This document shows, piece by piece, positions 1 to 8,965 of a stretch of DNA of 10,777 nt. How positions within the stretch are numbered: position 1 is the stretch's first letter; each line of letters begins with the position of its first letter. The translations under genes and the position numbers were made by a program. A model generated the notes under the pieces. The model was not told where the DNA came from. It saw only the letters and a list, made by a program, of their open reading frames with translations, and searched no databases. The DNA is from Pseudomonadota bacterium. Lineage in GTDB: Bacteria > Pseudomonadota > Alphaproteobacteria > Azospirillales > Azospirillaceae. The stretch is from the NCBI GenBank assembly GCA_023413605.1, contig JAEZPL010000290.1:1-10777 (forward strand). The letters run 5' to 3'.

Positions 1-1858
1 CCTTTACATCGCGCCGTTTCACGTGGCGGAGCAGGGAGACGAGCGCAGCCGGGGTCATTCCCGGAATGCGCGCCGCGGCGCCAAGCGTCGCCGGACGGGC
101 CTGCCGAAGCTTCTGACGGATTTCCGCGGACAGACTCCCGATGGCATCGGGATCCAGGTCATCGGGCAATGCCAAGGCCTCGTCCTTGCGGAAAGCCTGG
201 ATGTCCGCCTCCTGACGATCCAGGTAGCCGGCGTAGCGTCCATCAATCTCCAACTGCTCGGCGATGTCCGCCGGGATCTCTCCCAACTCTGGCCAGAGAC
301 GTGACAAAGCTGCCAAGTCGAGGTCCGGATAGCGCAGCAGGTCCGACGCCGAACGGCGCACGCCGTCCTGATTCACGTGGATGCCCTGGCGGAGCAGTTC
401 CGCCGGCGTGGCCTGAAGCGTGCGAACCAAATCGCGACCCGCCGACAAGGCCGCCGCCTTCGCCGTGAAAACATCCCGGCGTTCCGATCCCACACAACCG
501 ATGGCCAAGCCCTTCGGCGTCAGCCGCTGGTCGGCGTTGTCGGCGCGCAGCAGCAGACGGTACTCCGCACGCGAGGTGAACATGCGGTAGGGCTCGTTCG
601 TGCCCCGCGTGATCAAATCGTCGATCAGGACGCCGATGTAGGCGTCGGCGCGGTCGAGTACGAAGCCCTCGGCCGAGCCGCCGGCCGCCATCGCGGCGTT
701 GATGCCCGCCATAATGCCCTGGGCCGCCGCCTCTTCATACCCCGTGGTGCCGTTGATCTGTCCGGCGAAGAACAGGCGCGGGACGCGCCGCGTCTCCAGC
801 GTCGGCTTCAGTTCACGTGGATCGACGAAGTCGTACTCGATGGCATAGCCTGGGCGGATCATCACCGCGCGTTCCAGGCCCGGCATGGTCTTCAGGAAGC
901 CAAGCTGGACGTCGCGGGGCAGGGAGGTGGAAATGCCGTTCGGGTAGACCGTATCGTCATCCAGCCCCTCGGGCTCCAGGAAGATCTGATGGCGCTCCTT
1001 GTCGGCGAAGCGCACCACCTTGTCCTCGATCGATGGGCAGTATCGCGGTCCGGTGCTCTGGATCTGCCCGGAATACATCGGCGCGCGATGCAGGTTGCCA
1101 CGGATCAGCGCGTGCATCTCCGGCGTCGTCCAGGTGATCGCGCAGTCGATCTGCGGCGTTTCGATCCGGCCCGTCAAATAAGAGAAGGGCGGGGGCGGGG
1201 TGTCTCCCGGCTGCTTCTCCAGCGCGTCCCAATCGATGGTCTTGCCGTCCAGCCGCGGTGGCGTTCCGGTCTTCAGGCGGCCAAGCGGGAAGCCGACGCG
1301 CGCCAGCGTGTCCGACAAGCCAATGGACGGAGCCTCCCCAACGCGGCCAGCCGGGATGGTTTCCTCACCGATGTGGATCAGACCGCGCAGGAAGGTGCCG
1401 GTGGTCAGCACGACGGCACCAGCGCTGATGGTCTCACCAGCCCCCGTCACCACACCGGACACGCGACCGTTGTCGCCAATGATCAGGTCTTCCGCACCAC
1501 CGGCCTCGATGGACAGGTTTTCCTGCTCCGCCAGGATCGCCTGCATGGCCTGCTTGTAGAGCTTGCGGTCGGCCTGGGCGCGCGGGCCGCGCACGGCCGG
1601 TCCCTTGCTCCGGTTCAGGATGCGGAACTGGATGCCGCCTCGGTCGATGGCGCGTGCCATCACGCCGTCCAGCGCATCGATCTCCCGCACGAGATGCCCC
1701 TTCGCCAACCCGCCGATGGCCGGGTTGCACGACATCTCGCCGATGGTTTCCACCTTGTGGGTGAGGAGCAGCGTGCGCGCACCCATGCGCGCCGCAGCGG
1801 CCGCAGCCTCGCACCCGGCGTGGCCACCGCCGACCACAATGACGTCGAATGTTCGCAT
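1..1858 (-). CDS. mnmG: tRNA uridine-5-carboxymethylaminomethyl modification enzyme MnmG (GidA), 3' end cut off by the window
   Basis: FAD-dependent subunit of the MnmE-MnmG complex, which installs the (carboxymethyl)aminomethyl group on C5 of wobble uridine 34 in certain tRNAs in the cytoplasm. The N-terminus reads MRTFDVIVVGGGHAGCEA, a Rossmann FAD-binding motif. GEMSCNPAIGG follows, with Cys44 (E. coli Cys47), and RYCPSIEDK carries Cys274 (E. coli Cys277); these are the two conserved catalytic-region cysteines. A C-terminal MnmE/tRNA-binding region ends LLRHVKRRDVK at the edge. 619 codons are present against about 629 in E. coli, so only a few residues are missing. The ATG at 1858 matches the family N-terminus; an in-frame ATG at 1870 would add four residues, and neither has a strong ribosome site. 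It follows mnmE by 80 bases that hold a parS palindrome, so it is probably cotranscribed with mnmE. rsmG, parA and parB are expected to the left. Confidence 0.97.
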   Translation of the reverse strand, partial: MRTFDVIVVGGGHAGCEAAAAAARMGARTLLLTHKVETIGEMSCNPAIGGLAKGHLVREIDALDGVMARAIDRGGIQFRILNRSKGPAVRGPRAQADRKLYKQAMQAILAEQENLSIEAGGAEDLIIGDNGRVSGVVTGAGETISAGAVVLTTGTFLRGLIHIGEETIPAGRVGEAPSIGLSDTLARVGFPLGRLKTGTPPRLDGKTIDWDALEKQPGDTPPPPFSYLTGRIETPQIDCAITWTTPEMHALIRGNLHRAPMYSGQIQSTGPRYCPSIEDKVVRFADKERHQIFLEPEGLDDDTVYPNGISTSLPRDVQLGFLKTMPGLERAVMIRPGYAIEYDFVDPRELKPTLETRRVPRLFFAGQINGTTGYEEAAAQGIMAGINAAMAAGGSAEGFVLDRADAYIGVLIDDLITRGTNEPYRMFTSRAEYRLLLRADNADQRLTPKGLAIGCVGSERRDVFTAKAAALSAGRDLVRTLQATPAELLRQGIHVNQDGVRRSASDLLRYPDLDLAALSRLWPELGEIPADIAEQLEIDGRYAGYLDRQEADIQAFRKDEALALPDDLDPDAIGSLSAEIRQKLRQARPATLGAAARIPGMTPAALVSLLRHVKRRDVK

Positions 1859-1916
1859 GCGCGGGACCATAGCGGAGTCGGCCGCGTCCGCCAAGTGTGG
1901 TAACGCGCTTCAGCCG

Positions 1917-1932
1917 TGTTTCACGTGAAACA
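1917..1932. promoter_or_regulatory. parS: parS centromere site (ParB binding), perfect 16-bp palindrome
   Basis: The sequence TGTTTCACGTGAAACA is a perfect inverted repeat and equals the canonical chromosomal parS consensus known from Bacillus and conserved in many bacteria. It lies between mnmE and mnmG, beginning six bases past the mnmE stop codon and 58 bases before the mnmG start. ParB (Spo0J) would bind here, spread, and with ParA drive segregation of the origin region. The position fits the usual closeness of parS to mnmE-mnmG-rsmG-parA-parB. Since it sits in the spacer of a likely operon, ParB binding could also influence mnmG transcription; that part is inference. Confidence 0.93.
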
Positions 1933-1938
1933 ACGCAG

Positions 1939-3270
1939 TTATTTGCCGATGCAGAAGTCCCGGAAGATCACGTCCAGCAAGTCTTCCACATCCACGCGCC
2001 CGGTGATTCGGCCGAGTGCTCGGCTGGCCAGTCTCACATCCTCCGCCATCAACTCCGGCAACGGAGCGGACAGCGCGCGGCGGAGCGCGTCGCGGCATTC
2101 TTCCAGCGCCGCGCGATGGCGCGCGCGGGTCAAAGCCGGTGTGCCGCTGCCAGCCAGCCGATCGGCGGTAAACGCGGTCAAACGCCTTTCCAAATCGGCA
2201 AGTCCGGCACCGGTGCGGGCAGACACGGGTGTCGCGGCGTGACCGCCTACAGCCGGAGTGTCGGCGCTTGCTACATCCGTCTTGTTCAGGACGACCACGG
2301 TGTTCGCATCGACCAACGCGACCGTTGCGGTGTCCAGCACGGGCAGGGCGGTCGCGTCGAACACGGCGACCTTCACGTCGGCGCACGCAGCACGATCCAA
2401 CGCGCGGCGGATGCCTTCTTCCTCCACCTCGTCGGCGGCGGCTTCGCGCAAGCCGGCGGTGTCGGCCAGAACGACCGGATAGCCACCGAGGTCCAGATGC
2501 ACCTCGATCACGTCGCGGGTGGTGCCCGCGCGTGCCGACACGATGGCGGCTTCACGGCGGGCGAGGGCGTTCAACAGGCTCGACTTGCCGGCGTTCGGCG
2601 CACCGACGATGGCGATGTGCAGCCCTTCGCGCAGCCGCTCGCCTCGGCCCTTGTCATCGAGATGCGCATCGATCTCCGCGGCCAGCGTGTTCAGCACCGG
2701 ACGGGCTGCGTCCGACACGCCGGAGGGAAGATCCTCATCCGGGAAATCGATGTCCGCCTCGATGTGGGCCAGCGAGCGGGTCAGCCTCTCACGCCAGCCC
2801 TCATACAGCTTGCCGAGCGCACCTTCCATCTGGCGCAGCGCTTGCCGGCGCTGCGCCGATGTCTCGGCGTCCACCAGATCGGCCACCGCCTCGGCCTCGG
2901 TCAGGTCGAGCTTGTTGTTTTCGAAAGCGCGGCGGGTGAACTCGCCGGGCTCCGCCACGCGCAGGCCGGGCAGGGCGCTCAGCGCCTCGATCACGCCGGC
3001 GACCACGGAGCGTCCGCCGTGCAGGTGCAGTTCCACCACGTCCTCGCCCGTGAAGCTGCGTGGTGCCGCGAAGTACAGGACGAGGGCGTCGTCAAGCAGC
3101 TCCCCCGACTTCGGGTCACGCAACTTGACCAGTTTGGCTTCACGGGGGCGCGGCAGCGGCTTGCCGGTCAGGGCCGTCAGCGCTGTTCCCGACGCTGGCC
3201 CCGAAATGCGAACCACCGCCACACCGGCGCGGCCGGGGGCGGTGGCGAGAGCGAAGATGGTCGCGATCAT
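1939..3270 (-). CDS. mnmE: tRNA modification GTPase MnmE (TrmE)
   Basis: Potassium-activated GTPase that partners MnmG and uses a tetrahydrofolate one-carbon unit to modify tRNA wobble uridine. The N-terminal formyl-THF-binding domain starts IATIFALATAPGRAGVAVVR. A helical domain follows, with the Ras-like G domain inserted in it. Numbering from the GTG at 3273, G1 is GAPNAGKS (about 224-231), G2 GTTRD (250-254), G3 DTAG (271-274) and G4 NKTD (330-333). The protein ends in FCIGK, the family's invariant C-terminal cysteine motif. Length is 443 residues (E. coli 454), so it is complete. The ATG at 3270 is chosen; a GTG directly before it at 3273 is an equal alternative, and the ribosome site is weak for both. 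The gene begins about 17-20 bases after the ferredoxin stop codon, so cotranscription is likely. The stop is TAA, followed at once by parS. Confidence 0.97.
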   Translation of the reverse strand: MIATIFALATAPGRAGVAVVRISGPASGTALTALTGKPLPRPREAKLVKLRDPKSGELLDDALVLYFAAPRSFTGEDVVELHLHGGRSVVAGVIEALSALPGLRVAEPGEFTRRAFENNKLDLTEAEAVADLVDAETSAQRRQALRQMEGALGKLYEGWRERLTRSLAHIEADIDFPDEDLPSGVSDAARPVLNTLAAEIDAHLDDKGRGERLREGLHIAIVGAPNAGKSSLLNALARREAAIVSARAGTTRDVIEVHLDLGGYPVVLADTAGLREAAADEVEEEGIRRALDRAACADVKVAVFDATALPVLDTATVALVDANTVVVLNKTDVASADTPAVGGHAATPVSARTGAGLADLERRLTAFTADRLAGSGTPALTRARHRAALEECRDALRRALSAPLPELMAEDVRLASRALGRITGRVDVEDLLDVIFRDFCIGK

Positions 3271-3289
3271 CACAGATTTACCGAAGCGC

Positions 3290-3649
3290 TCAGCCGGCCT
3301 GTTCGGGCCGAAGCTCCTTCTGGTCGGAGGTCAGCATCAGGCGTTCGACGCGGCCACCCTTCACCAGATGGGTTTCCAAAATTTCGTCCACGTCAGCCGG
3401 AGAGTGATAGGTGTACCAAACGCCTTCCGGATAGATGACCATGGTCGGCCCCAGCTCGCACCGGTCCAGGCAGCCGGCGGCGTTGACCCGCACCTTGCCG
3501 TCCAGACCCAGCTCGCGCGCGCGGGCCTTCATGTAGTCGCGGAGCTTTTCGGACCCATGGGCGGCGCAGGAACCGCGCTTATGGCCATCCGGGCGGCGGT
3601 TGGTGCAGGCGAAAACGTGGGCTTCGAAATACGGCTTGGGATCGGTCAC
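3290..3649 (-). CDS. (2Fe-2S) ferredoxin domain-containing protein, thioredoxin-like fold
   Basis: A 119-residue protein starting VTDPKPYFEAHVFACTN and read from a GTG at 3649. The four cysteines Cys15, Cys28, Cys60 and Cys64 give the spacing CX12C...CX3C of thioredoxin-like [2Fe-2S] ferredoxins (the NuoE/Shethna-type fold). The family should carry one [2Fe-2S] cluster and act in soluble electron transfer, but partner and pathway are unknown. The same frame stays open upstream to about 4063. That extension is not real coding: it overlaps the DUF6489-type gene completely and reads as low-quality Arg/His/Gly-rich sequence. The GTG overlaps the upstream gene's stop (GTGA), which indicates translational coupling and decides the start. 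It is followed closely by mnmE, so the electrons might serve a nearby redox step; this is speculation. Confidence 0.9.
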   Translation of the reverse strand: MTDPKPYFEAHVFACTNRRPDGHKRGSCAAHGSEKLRDYMKARARELGLDGKVRVNAAGCLDRCELGPTMVIYPEGVWYTYHSPADVDEILETHLVKGGRVERLMLTSDQKELRPEQAG

Positions 3650-3897
3650 TTTCGTCCATCCTGTCCCATGGCGGCGGCCATCTGGGACCAAAACATTTTC
3701 TGAAGCTGCTCCATGCCCTGAATTCCCGCCGGCAGCCAGGTCTTCATCATCGTCTCGGGATCCATGGCGTGCAGGGAGGCCTGCATGCGGTCCTGGATGT
3801 CCTGCATCATGGCATCCTGCATCGGCTTGACGTCGGGCAGGCCAAGGAAGTGCCGGGCCTCGTCGGGTGTGCAATCGATGTCGATGGTGATCTTCAT
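3646..3897 (-). CDS. small Met-rich protein, DUF6489-type
   Basis: An 83-residue protein starting MKITIDIDCTPDEARHFLG, which I recognise from memory as the DUF6489 family of alphaproteobacteria; function unknown. It has a short beta-like start (KITIDIDCT) and then predicted amphipathic helices with 12 methionines in 83 residues. There is no signal peptide or membrane segment, so it is probably cytoplasmic. A GGGGGA ribosome site lies just upstream of the ATG. The stop codon TGA overlaps the GTG start of the [2Fe-2S] ferredoxin gene, so the two are translationally coupled and probably act together. It appears to be the first gene of the leftward operon ending in mnmE-mnmG. The Met-rich helical character is vaguely like a small surface-binding or oligomerising protein, but I cannot assign a role. 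Confidence 0.85.
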   Translation of the reverse strand: MKITIDIDCTPDEARHFLGLPDVKPMQDAMMQDIQDRMQASLHAMDPETMMKTWLPAGIQGMEQLQKMFWSQMAAAMGQDGRK

Positions 3898-4061
3898 GGC
3901 CCCATCCCCCAGAAAAGCGCGCGGTACGCAGGAAATTTAGGGTTGAGCGCCGCTTCGGCTCATGCCCCACTATACAGATAGGCAGCCCTGGCGCAACGGC
4001 ACCGCCGTGCCAGTTTACTACCCAAGAATCCTTCAAGTCCCAACGACCGGAAACGCCTGCC
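3898..4061. other. divergent intergenic region between the DUF6489-type gene and the YyaL-type gene
   Basis: This is the only sizeable spacer where transcription diverges, so it should carry promoters for both the leftward tRNA-modification operon and the rightward yyaL-ogt-qorA operon. It contains the AT-richest bases nearby (around 3930-3940 and 3969-3979), a possible leftward promoter and a GAATC (CcrM-type GANTC) site at 4026-4030. I see no clear rightward promoter, hairpin or RNA gene. Confidence 0.6.
3969..3996 (-). promoter_or_regulatory. possible sigma-70 promoter for the leftward DUF6489-ferredoxin-mnmE operon
   Basis: Read on the minus strand, TTGCGC (3996-3991) and TATAGT (3974-3969) are separated by 16 bases. 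The -10 hexamer matches TATAAT at five of six positions; the -35 matches only TTG. It would give a leader of roughly 60 bases before the ATG at 3897. This is the best promoter-like pair I found in the 164-base divergent region 3898-4061, but it was judged by eye. Confidence 0.3.
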
Positions 4062-6080
<2,019 letters not shown>

Positions 6081-6084
6081 GATG

Positions 6085-6594
6085 ATGGGACGTTTGACCG
6101 TCGACAGCCCGCTGGGGCCGCTGACCCTGACCAGCGCCGAAGGCGCGGTGGTGGCGCTCGACTGGAACCGGCAGGACGACGAGGCACCGGATGCGGTGCT
6201 GGCGGAAGCGGCGCGGCAACTTGACGACTATTTCGCGGGGCGGCGGACGGATTTCGACCTTCCACTGGCGCCCCGTGGAACAGTCTTCCGGCAGAAGGTC
6301 TGGGCAGCGATGCAGGCCATTCCCTACGGTCAGGTGCTGACCTACGGCGACGTCGCCCGCATGCTCGACAGCGGCCCCCGCGCGGTGGGCGGCGCCTGCG
6401 GGGCCAACCCGATCCCGGTCATCATTCCTTGTCACCGGATCGTCGGCGGGGGTGGAAGCGCCGGCGGCTATTCCGGCTTCGGCGGGCTGGAAACCAAGGG
6501 CTGGCTGCTGCGGCACGAGCGCCGGCACCGACCGCCCGGCGAAGACGTGACAGGCAGCATGGCCGGGGATACGCTGGAGCTTCAGCTCACATAA
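6085..6594 (+). CDS. ogt: methylated-DNA-protein-cysteine S-methyltransferase (O6-alkylguanine-DNA alkyltransferase)
   Basis: Suicide DNA-repair protein that moves an alkyl group from O6-alkylguanine (or O4-alkylthymine) to its own cysteine. It has 169 residues. The N-terminal half starts MGRLTVDSPLGPLTL, the usual TPLG-like strand. The C-terminal half has FRQKVWAAMQAIPYGQVLTYGDVA, the DNA-binding helices with RAVGGACGANP (the Arg finger), and the active site IIPCHRIV with Cys116 as acceptor. GGLETKGWLLRHE closes the fold. There is no Ada-type N-terminal zinc/transcription domain, so this is the stand-alone Ogt type. An ATG at 6082 is in frame, but the GGAGG spacing favours 6085. It lies four bases after yyaL and 19 bases before qorA. 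The symbol ogt is by domain type; it could equally be called an Ogt-type MGMT. Confidence 0.93.
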   Translation: MGRLTVDSPLGPLTLTSAEGAVVALDWNRQDDEAPDAVLAEAARQLDDYFAGRRTDFDLPLAPRGTVFRQKVWAAMQAIPYGQVLTYGDVARMLDSGPRAVGGACGANPIPVIIPCHRIVGGGGSAGGYSGFGGLETKGWLLRHERRHRPPGEDVTGSMAGDTLELQLT

Positions 6595-6613
6595 AAGGGG
6601 GGAAGGGACCACC

Positions 6614-7588
6614 ATGGTTCACGCGATCCGCATTCACGAGTACGGCGGACCCGAGGTTCTGCGCTGGGAGGAAGTGCAGGTCGGCGAGCCCGGTCCCGGC
6701 CATGTGCGCATCCGGCAAACCGCGGTCGGGTTGAACTACATCGACACCTATCACCGGTCCGGCATCTACAAGCTGCCGCAGCTTCCGGCCATCATCGGCA
6801 CCGAAGGGGCCGGCGTGGTGGAGGCCGTGGGTCCGGACGTCACGACACTGAAGGTCGGCGACCGCGTCGGCTACGCCGGACCGATCGGCGCCTACGCCGA
6901 ATCCCGCCTGATCCTGGCCGACCGGCTGATTCCGCTGCCGAGCTGGATCGGAGACGAGCAAGCCGCCGCCATGCTGCTTCAGGGCATGACCGCGCAGTTC
7001 CTGCTGCGCTCCACCTATGTGGTGCAGCCGGGCGACACGATCCTGGTGCAGGCCGCGGCCGGCGGCGTCGGCCTGATCCTCTGCCAGTGGGCGAAGAACC
7101 TGGGCGCCACCGTCATCGGCACCGTCAGCAGCGACGAGAAGGCGGAGCTGGCCCGCGCGCACGGCTGCGATCACCCCATCGTCTACACCCGCGAGAACTT
7201 CGTGGCCCGTGTGAAGGACATCACGGATGGACAGGGCGTGCCGGTCGTTTATGACGGCGTCGGCAAGACGACCTTCATGGACAGCCTGGACTGCCTGCGA
7301 CCGCGCGGCTTCATGGTTCTGTTCGGCGCGGCGTCCGGCCCTGTGCCACCGCTCGACCTCCAGCTGCTGGCGGCCAAGGGTTCGCTCTACGTCACACGGC
7401 CGACGCTGTTCACCTACGTCGCCAAGCGCGAGGACCTGATGACGAGCGCCGCCGACCTGTTCGAAGTGGTGCACGCCGGCGGCGTGAAGATCGAGGTGCG
7501 CCAGACCTTCCCGCTGCGCGACGCCGCGGAGGCCCACCGGGCGCTGGAGTCCCGCGGCACGACGGGTTCGACGGTGCTGTTGCCGTAA
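6614..7588 (+). CDS. qorA: NADPH:quinone oxidoreductase, QorA type (zeta-crystallin-like, MDR family)
   Basis: Zinc-free medium-chain reductase that passes electrons from NADPH to quinones and related enones. It has 324 residues (E. coli QorA 327) and reads like E. coli QorA end to end. The N-terminus is MVHAIRIHEYGGPEVLRWEE, with LNYIDTYHRSG next. The nucleotide-binding loop is AAAGGVG (about 147-153) followed by QWAKNLGA. KGSLYVTRPT and ESRGTTGSTVLLP come near the end. Catalytic and structural zinc cysteines of alcohol dehydrogenases are absent, as expected for QOR. A purine-rich ribosome site (GGGGGGAAGGG, about 6597-6607) precedes the ATG. It is the last gene of the rightward group with yyaL and ogt and is closed by a hairpin terminator. 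The trio suggests a redox/electrophile-stress theme, which is inference. Confidence 0.94.
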   Translation: MVHAIRIHEYGGPEVLRWEEVQVGEPGPGHVRIRQTAVGLNYIDTYHRSGIYKLPQLPAIIGTEGAGVVEAVGPDVTTLKVGDRVGYAGPIGAYAESRLILADRLIPLPSWIGDEQAAAMLLQGMTAQFLLRSTYVVQPGDTILVQAAAGGVGLILCQWAKNLGATVIGTVSSDEKAELARAHGCDHPIVYTRENFVARVKDITDGQGVPVVYDGVGKTTFMDSLDCLRPRGFMVLFGAASGPVPPLDLQLLAAKGSLYVTRPTLFTYVAKREDLMTSAADLFEVVHAGGVKIEVRQTFPLRDAAEAHRALESRGTTGSTVLLP

Positions 7589-7598
7589 TGCGTATCAA

Positions 7599-7632
7599 CC
7601 CTCTCCCAGCGGGGCTGGGAGAGGGGATTTTT
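7599..7632 (+). terminator. rho-independent terminator after qorA, between convergent genes
   Basis: CCCTCTCCCAGC (7599-7610), loop GGG (7611-7613) and GCTGGGAGAGGG (7614-7625) form a perfect 12-bp stem, followed by GATTTTT. The T-run suits rightward transcription from qorA. On the opposite strand the hairpin has no good T-tract, so it would be weaker for dnaQ, although it also lies just past the dnaQ stop. The dnaQ stop codon begins at the last T of the run. Confidence 0.88.
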
Positions 7633-8309
7633 CACTCCGCGACCCAGAGCGGGTTCTTCAGCTTCTTCAGAAGCTCCGCGTGGGCCAGCAGTTCTTCCTC
7701 GCTCGGGGCGTGGGGGCGCGGGGCGCGGTAGGGGCGGTCGATGCGGATCGTGGCACCGCCACCCGCCGACGGGCCGGAGGCCAGTTCCAGGCCGGCCTGA
7801 CGGCCGCCGCGCAGCTCCAGATACACTTCGGCCAGTAGCTGGGCGTCGAGCAAGGCGCCGTGATAGGTGCGGCCGGAGTTGTCGACGCCGAAGCGTTTGC
7901 AGAGCGCGTCCAGGGTGGCCGGCGCACCGGGAAACTTCTGGCGCGCCATCATCAGCGTGTCGATGGCGCGGTCCTTCGGCATCACCGGATAGCCGGCGAT
8001 GCGCATCTCCCAGTTCAGGAAGTGCATGTCGAAGGCCGCGTTGTGGATCACCAGCGGGGCGTCGCCGATGAAGTCCACGAAGTCCGCCACCACGTCGTTG
8101 AACAGCGGCTTGTCGGCCAGGAATTCGGTCGTCAGGCCGTGCACCGCCACGGCGTCCGGCGGCACGTCGCGTTCCGGGTTGATGTAGCGGTGGAAGGTCT
8201 TGCCGGTGGCAACGTGGTTGTGCAGCTCGACACAGCCGATTTCGATCAGCCGGTGCCCTTCCTCGGGCTTGAAGCCGGTCGTTTCCGTATCGAGCACGAT
8301 CTCACGCAT
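7632..8309 (-). CDS. dnaQ: DNA polymerase III epsilon subunit (3'-5' proofreading exonuclease)
   Basis: Proofreading subunit of the replicative polymerase core, DEDDh exonuclease family. It has 225 residues (E. coli 243). Exo I is LDTETTG with Asp7 and Glu9, Exo II is HNAAFD with Asp94, and Exo III is YHGALLDAQ with His150 and Asp155: a complete active site. QAGLEL at 171-176 sits just after the exonuclease domain, where epsilon carries its clamp-binding motif (QTSMAF in E. coli). The C-terminal tail, which binds the polymerase alpha subunit, is Pro/Arg-rich and then helical, ending KLKNPLWVAE. A good ribosome site (AGGTGG, 8313-8318) precedes the ATG. The start overlaps the coaE stop by 8 bases, so it is the last gene of the leftward cluster. 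In Caulobacter dnaQ holds the same place in the origin-linked cluster. Confidence 0.96.
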   Translation of the reverse strand: MREIVLDTETTGFKPEEGHRLIEIGCVELHNHVATGKTFHRYINPERDVPPDAVAVHGLTTEFLADKPLFNDVVADFVDFIGDAPLVIHNAAFDMHFLNWEMRIAGYPVMPKDRAIDTLMMARQKFPGAPATLDALCKRFGVDNSGRTYHGALLDAQLLAEVYLELRGGRQAGLELASGPSAGGGATIRIDRPYRAPRPHAPSEEELLAHAELLKKLKNPLWVAE

Positions 8310-8946
8310 GAACCACCTGTCCCGGCTGATAGCCCCGCGGCGGCCACTGCCGGCCGCGAAGCCGTTTCACATCGCTCATTATGGCACGCAGGGCCCTTCG
8401 GGTGCTGAGACGGCCGTCGCCGGTGTTCACGACGTAATCGGCGCGCCGCCGCTTTTCCGCGTCGGGCATCTGCCGGGCCAGAATAGCGGCGAACTTCTCC
8501 GGCGTCATGCCCGGCCGTGCCAGGACCCGTGACCTTTGGATCATGAAGGGGGCGGTGACGACCACCGTCCGGTCCACCCGCCGCTCTCCGCCGGTCTCGA
8601 ACAGCAGGGGAATGTCCAGCACCGCAACCTTCACGCCGCGCCGTGCCGCCTGCCGCAAAAAGGCGCGCTGCGCCACCTGGACGGCGGGGTGAAGGATGCC
8701 TTCCAGCCGCTTCAGCGCGTCCGGATTGCCGAAGACGGCGGCGCCCAGCGCCCGCCGGTCCACCGCGCCGTCGCGCACCACGCCAGGAAAAGCCGCGTCG
8801 ATGGCCGGCACCGCGGCCCCATGCCTACCGAGCAGCCGATGGACCACGGCATCGCTGTCGCAGACCGGCGCGCCCATGCGCTTCAGCATCCGGGCGGCCG
8901 TGCTCTTGCCCATGCCGATCGATCCGGTGAGACCCAGGACGATCAT
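8302..8946 (-). CDS. coaE: dephospho-CoA kinase
   Basis: Last step of coenzyme A synthesis: ATP-dependent phosphorylation of the 3'-OH of dephospho-CoA, in the cytoplasm. It has 214 residues, normal for the family. The P-loop GSIGMGKST is at 8-16. CDSDAVVH (Asp30, Asp32) is the conserved acidic region, and DIPLLFE (111-117) is the CoaE signature. A lid region and RRADYVVNTGD lie towards the C-terminus. The tail beyond about residue 190 is Arg-rich and poorly conserved-looking. The start lies 19 bases after the aroE stop, with AGGAAG upstream as ribosome site. Its 3' end overlaps dnaQ by 8 bases (TGA of coaE within the dnaQ start region), implying coupled translation. Confidence 0.96.
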   Translation of the reverse strand: MIVLGLTGSIGMGKSTAARMLKRMGAPVCDSDAVVHRLLGRHGAAVPAIDAAFPGVVRDGAVDRRALGAAVFGNPDALKRLEGILHPAVQVAQRAFLRQAARRGVKVAVLDIPLLFETGGERRVDRTVVVTAPFMIQRSRVLARPGMTPEKFAAILARQMPDAEKRRRADYVVNTGDGRLSTRRALRAIMSDVKRLRGRQWPPRGYQPGQVVHA

Positions 8947-8965
8947 CCCGTTCGCCCTTCCTGGC

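Noticed and set aside
371..820. Short TTCACGTG cores at 373-380 and 812-819 as further parS sites
   Set aside because: Only the central eight or so bases match; both are ordinary mnmG codons and lack the outer palindrome arms.
1188..1200. GGGCGGGGGCGGGG run as a G-quadruplex or regulatory repeat
   Set aside because: It is the reverse complement of proline codons (DTPPPPFSYL) in mnmG, a normal place for prolines in this family.
377..3438. Two long rightward open frames (377-1903 and 1897-3438, over 500 codons each)
   Set aside because: They lie antisense to mnmG and mnmE, are rich in Arg, His, Gly and Gln, have no recognisable motif, and are the usual shadow frames of GC-rich coding DNA.
3898..4061. 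The divergent spacer as a replication origin
   Set aside because: It is only 164 bases, with no DnaA-box-like TTATNCACA, no long AT-rich stretch and no iterated motif.
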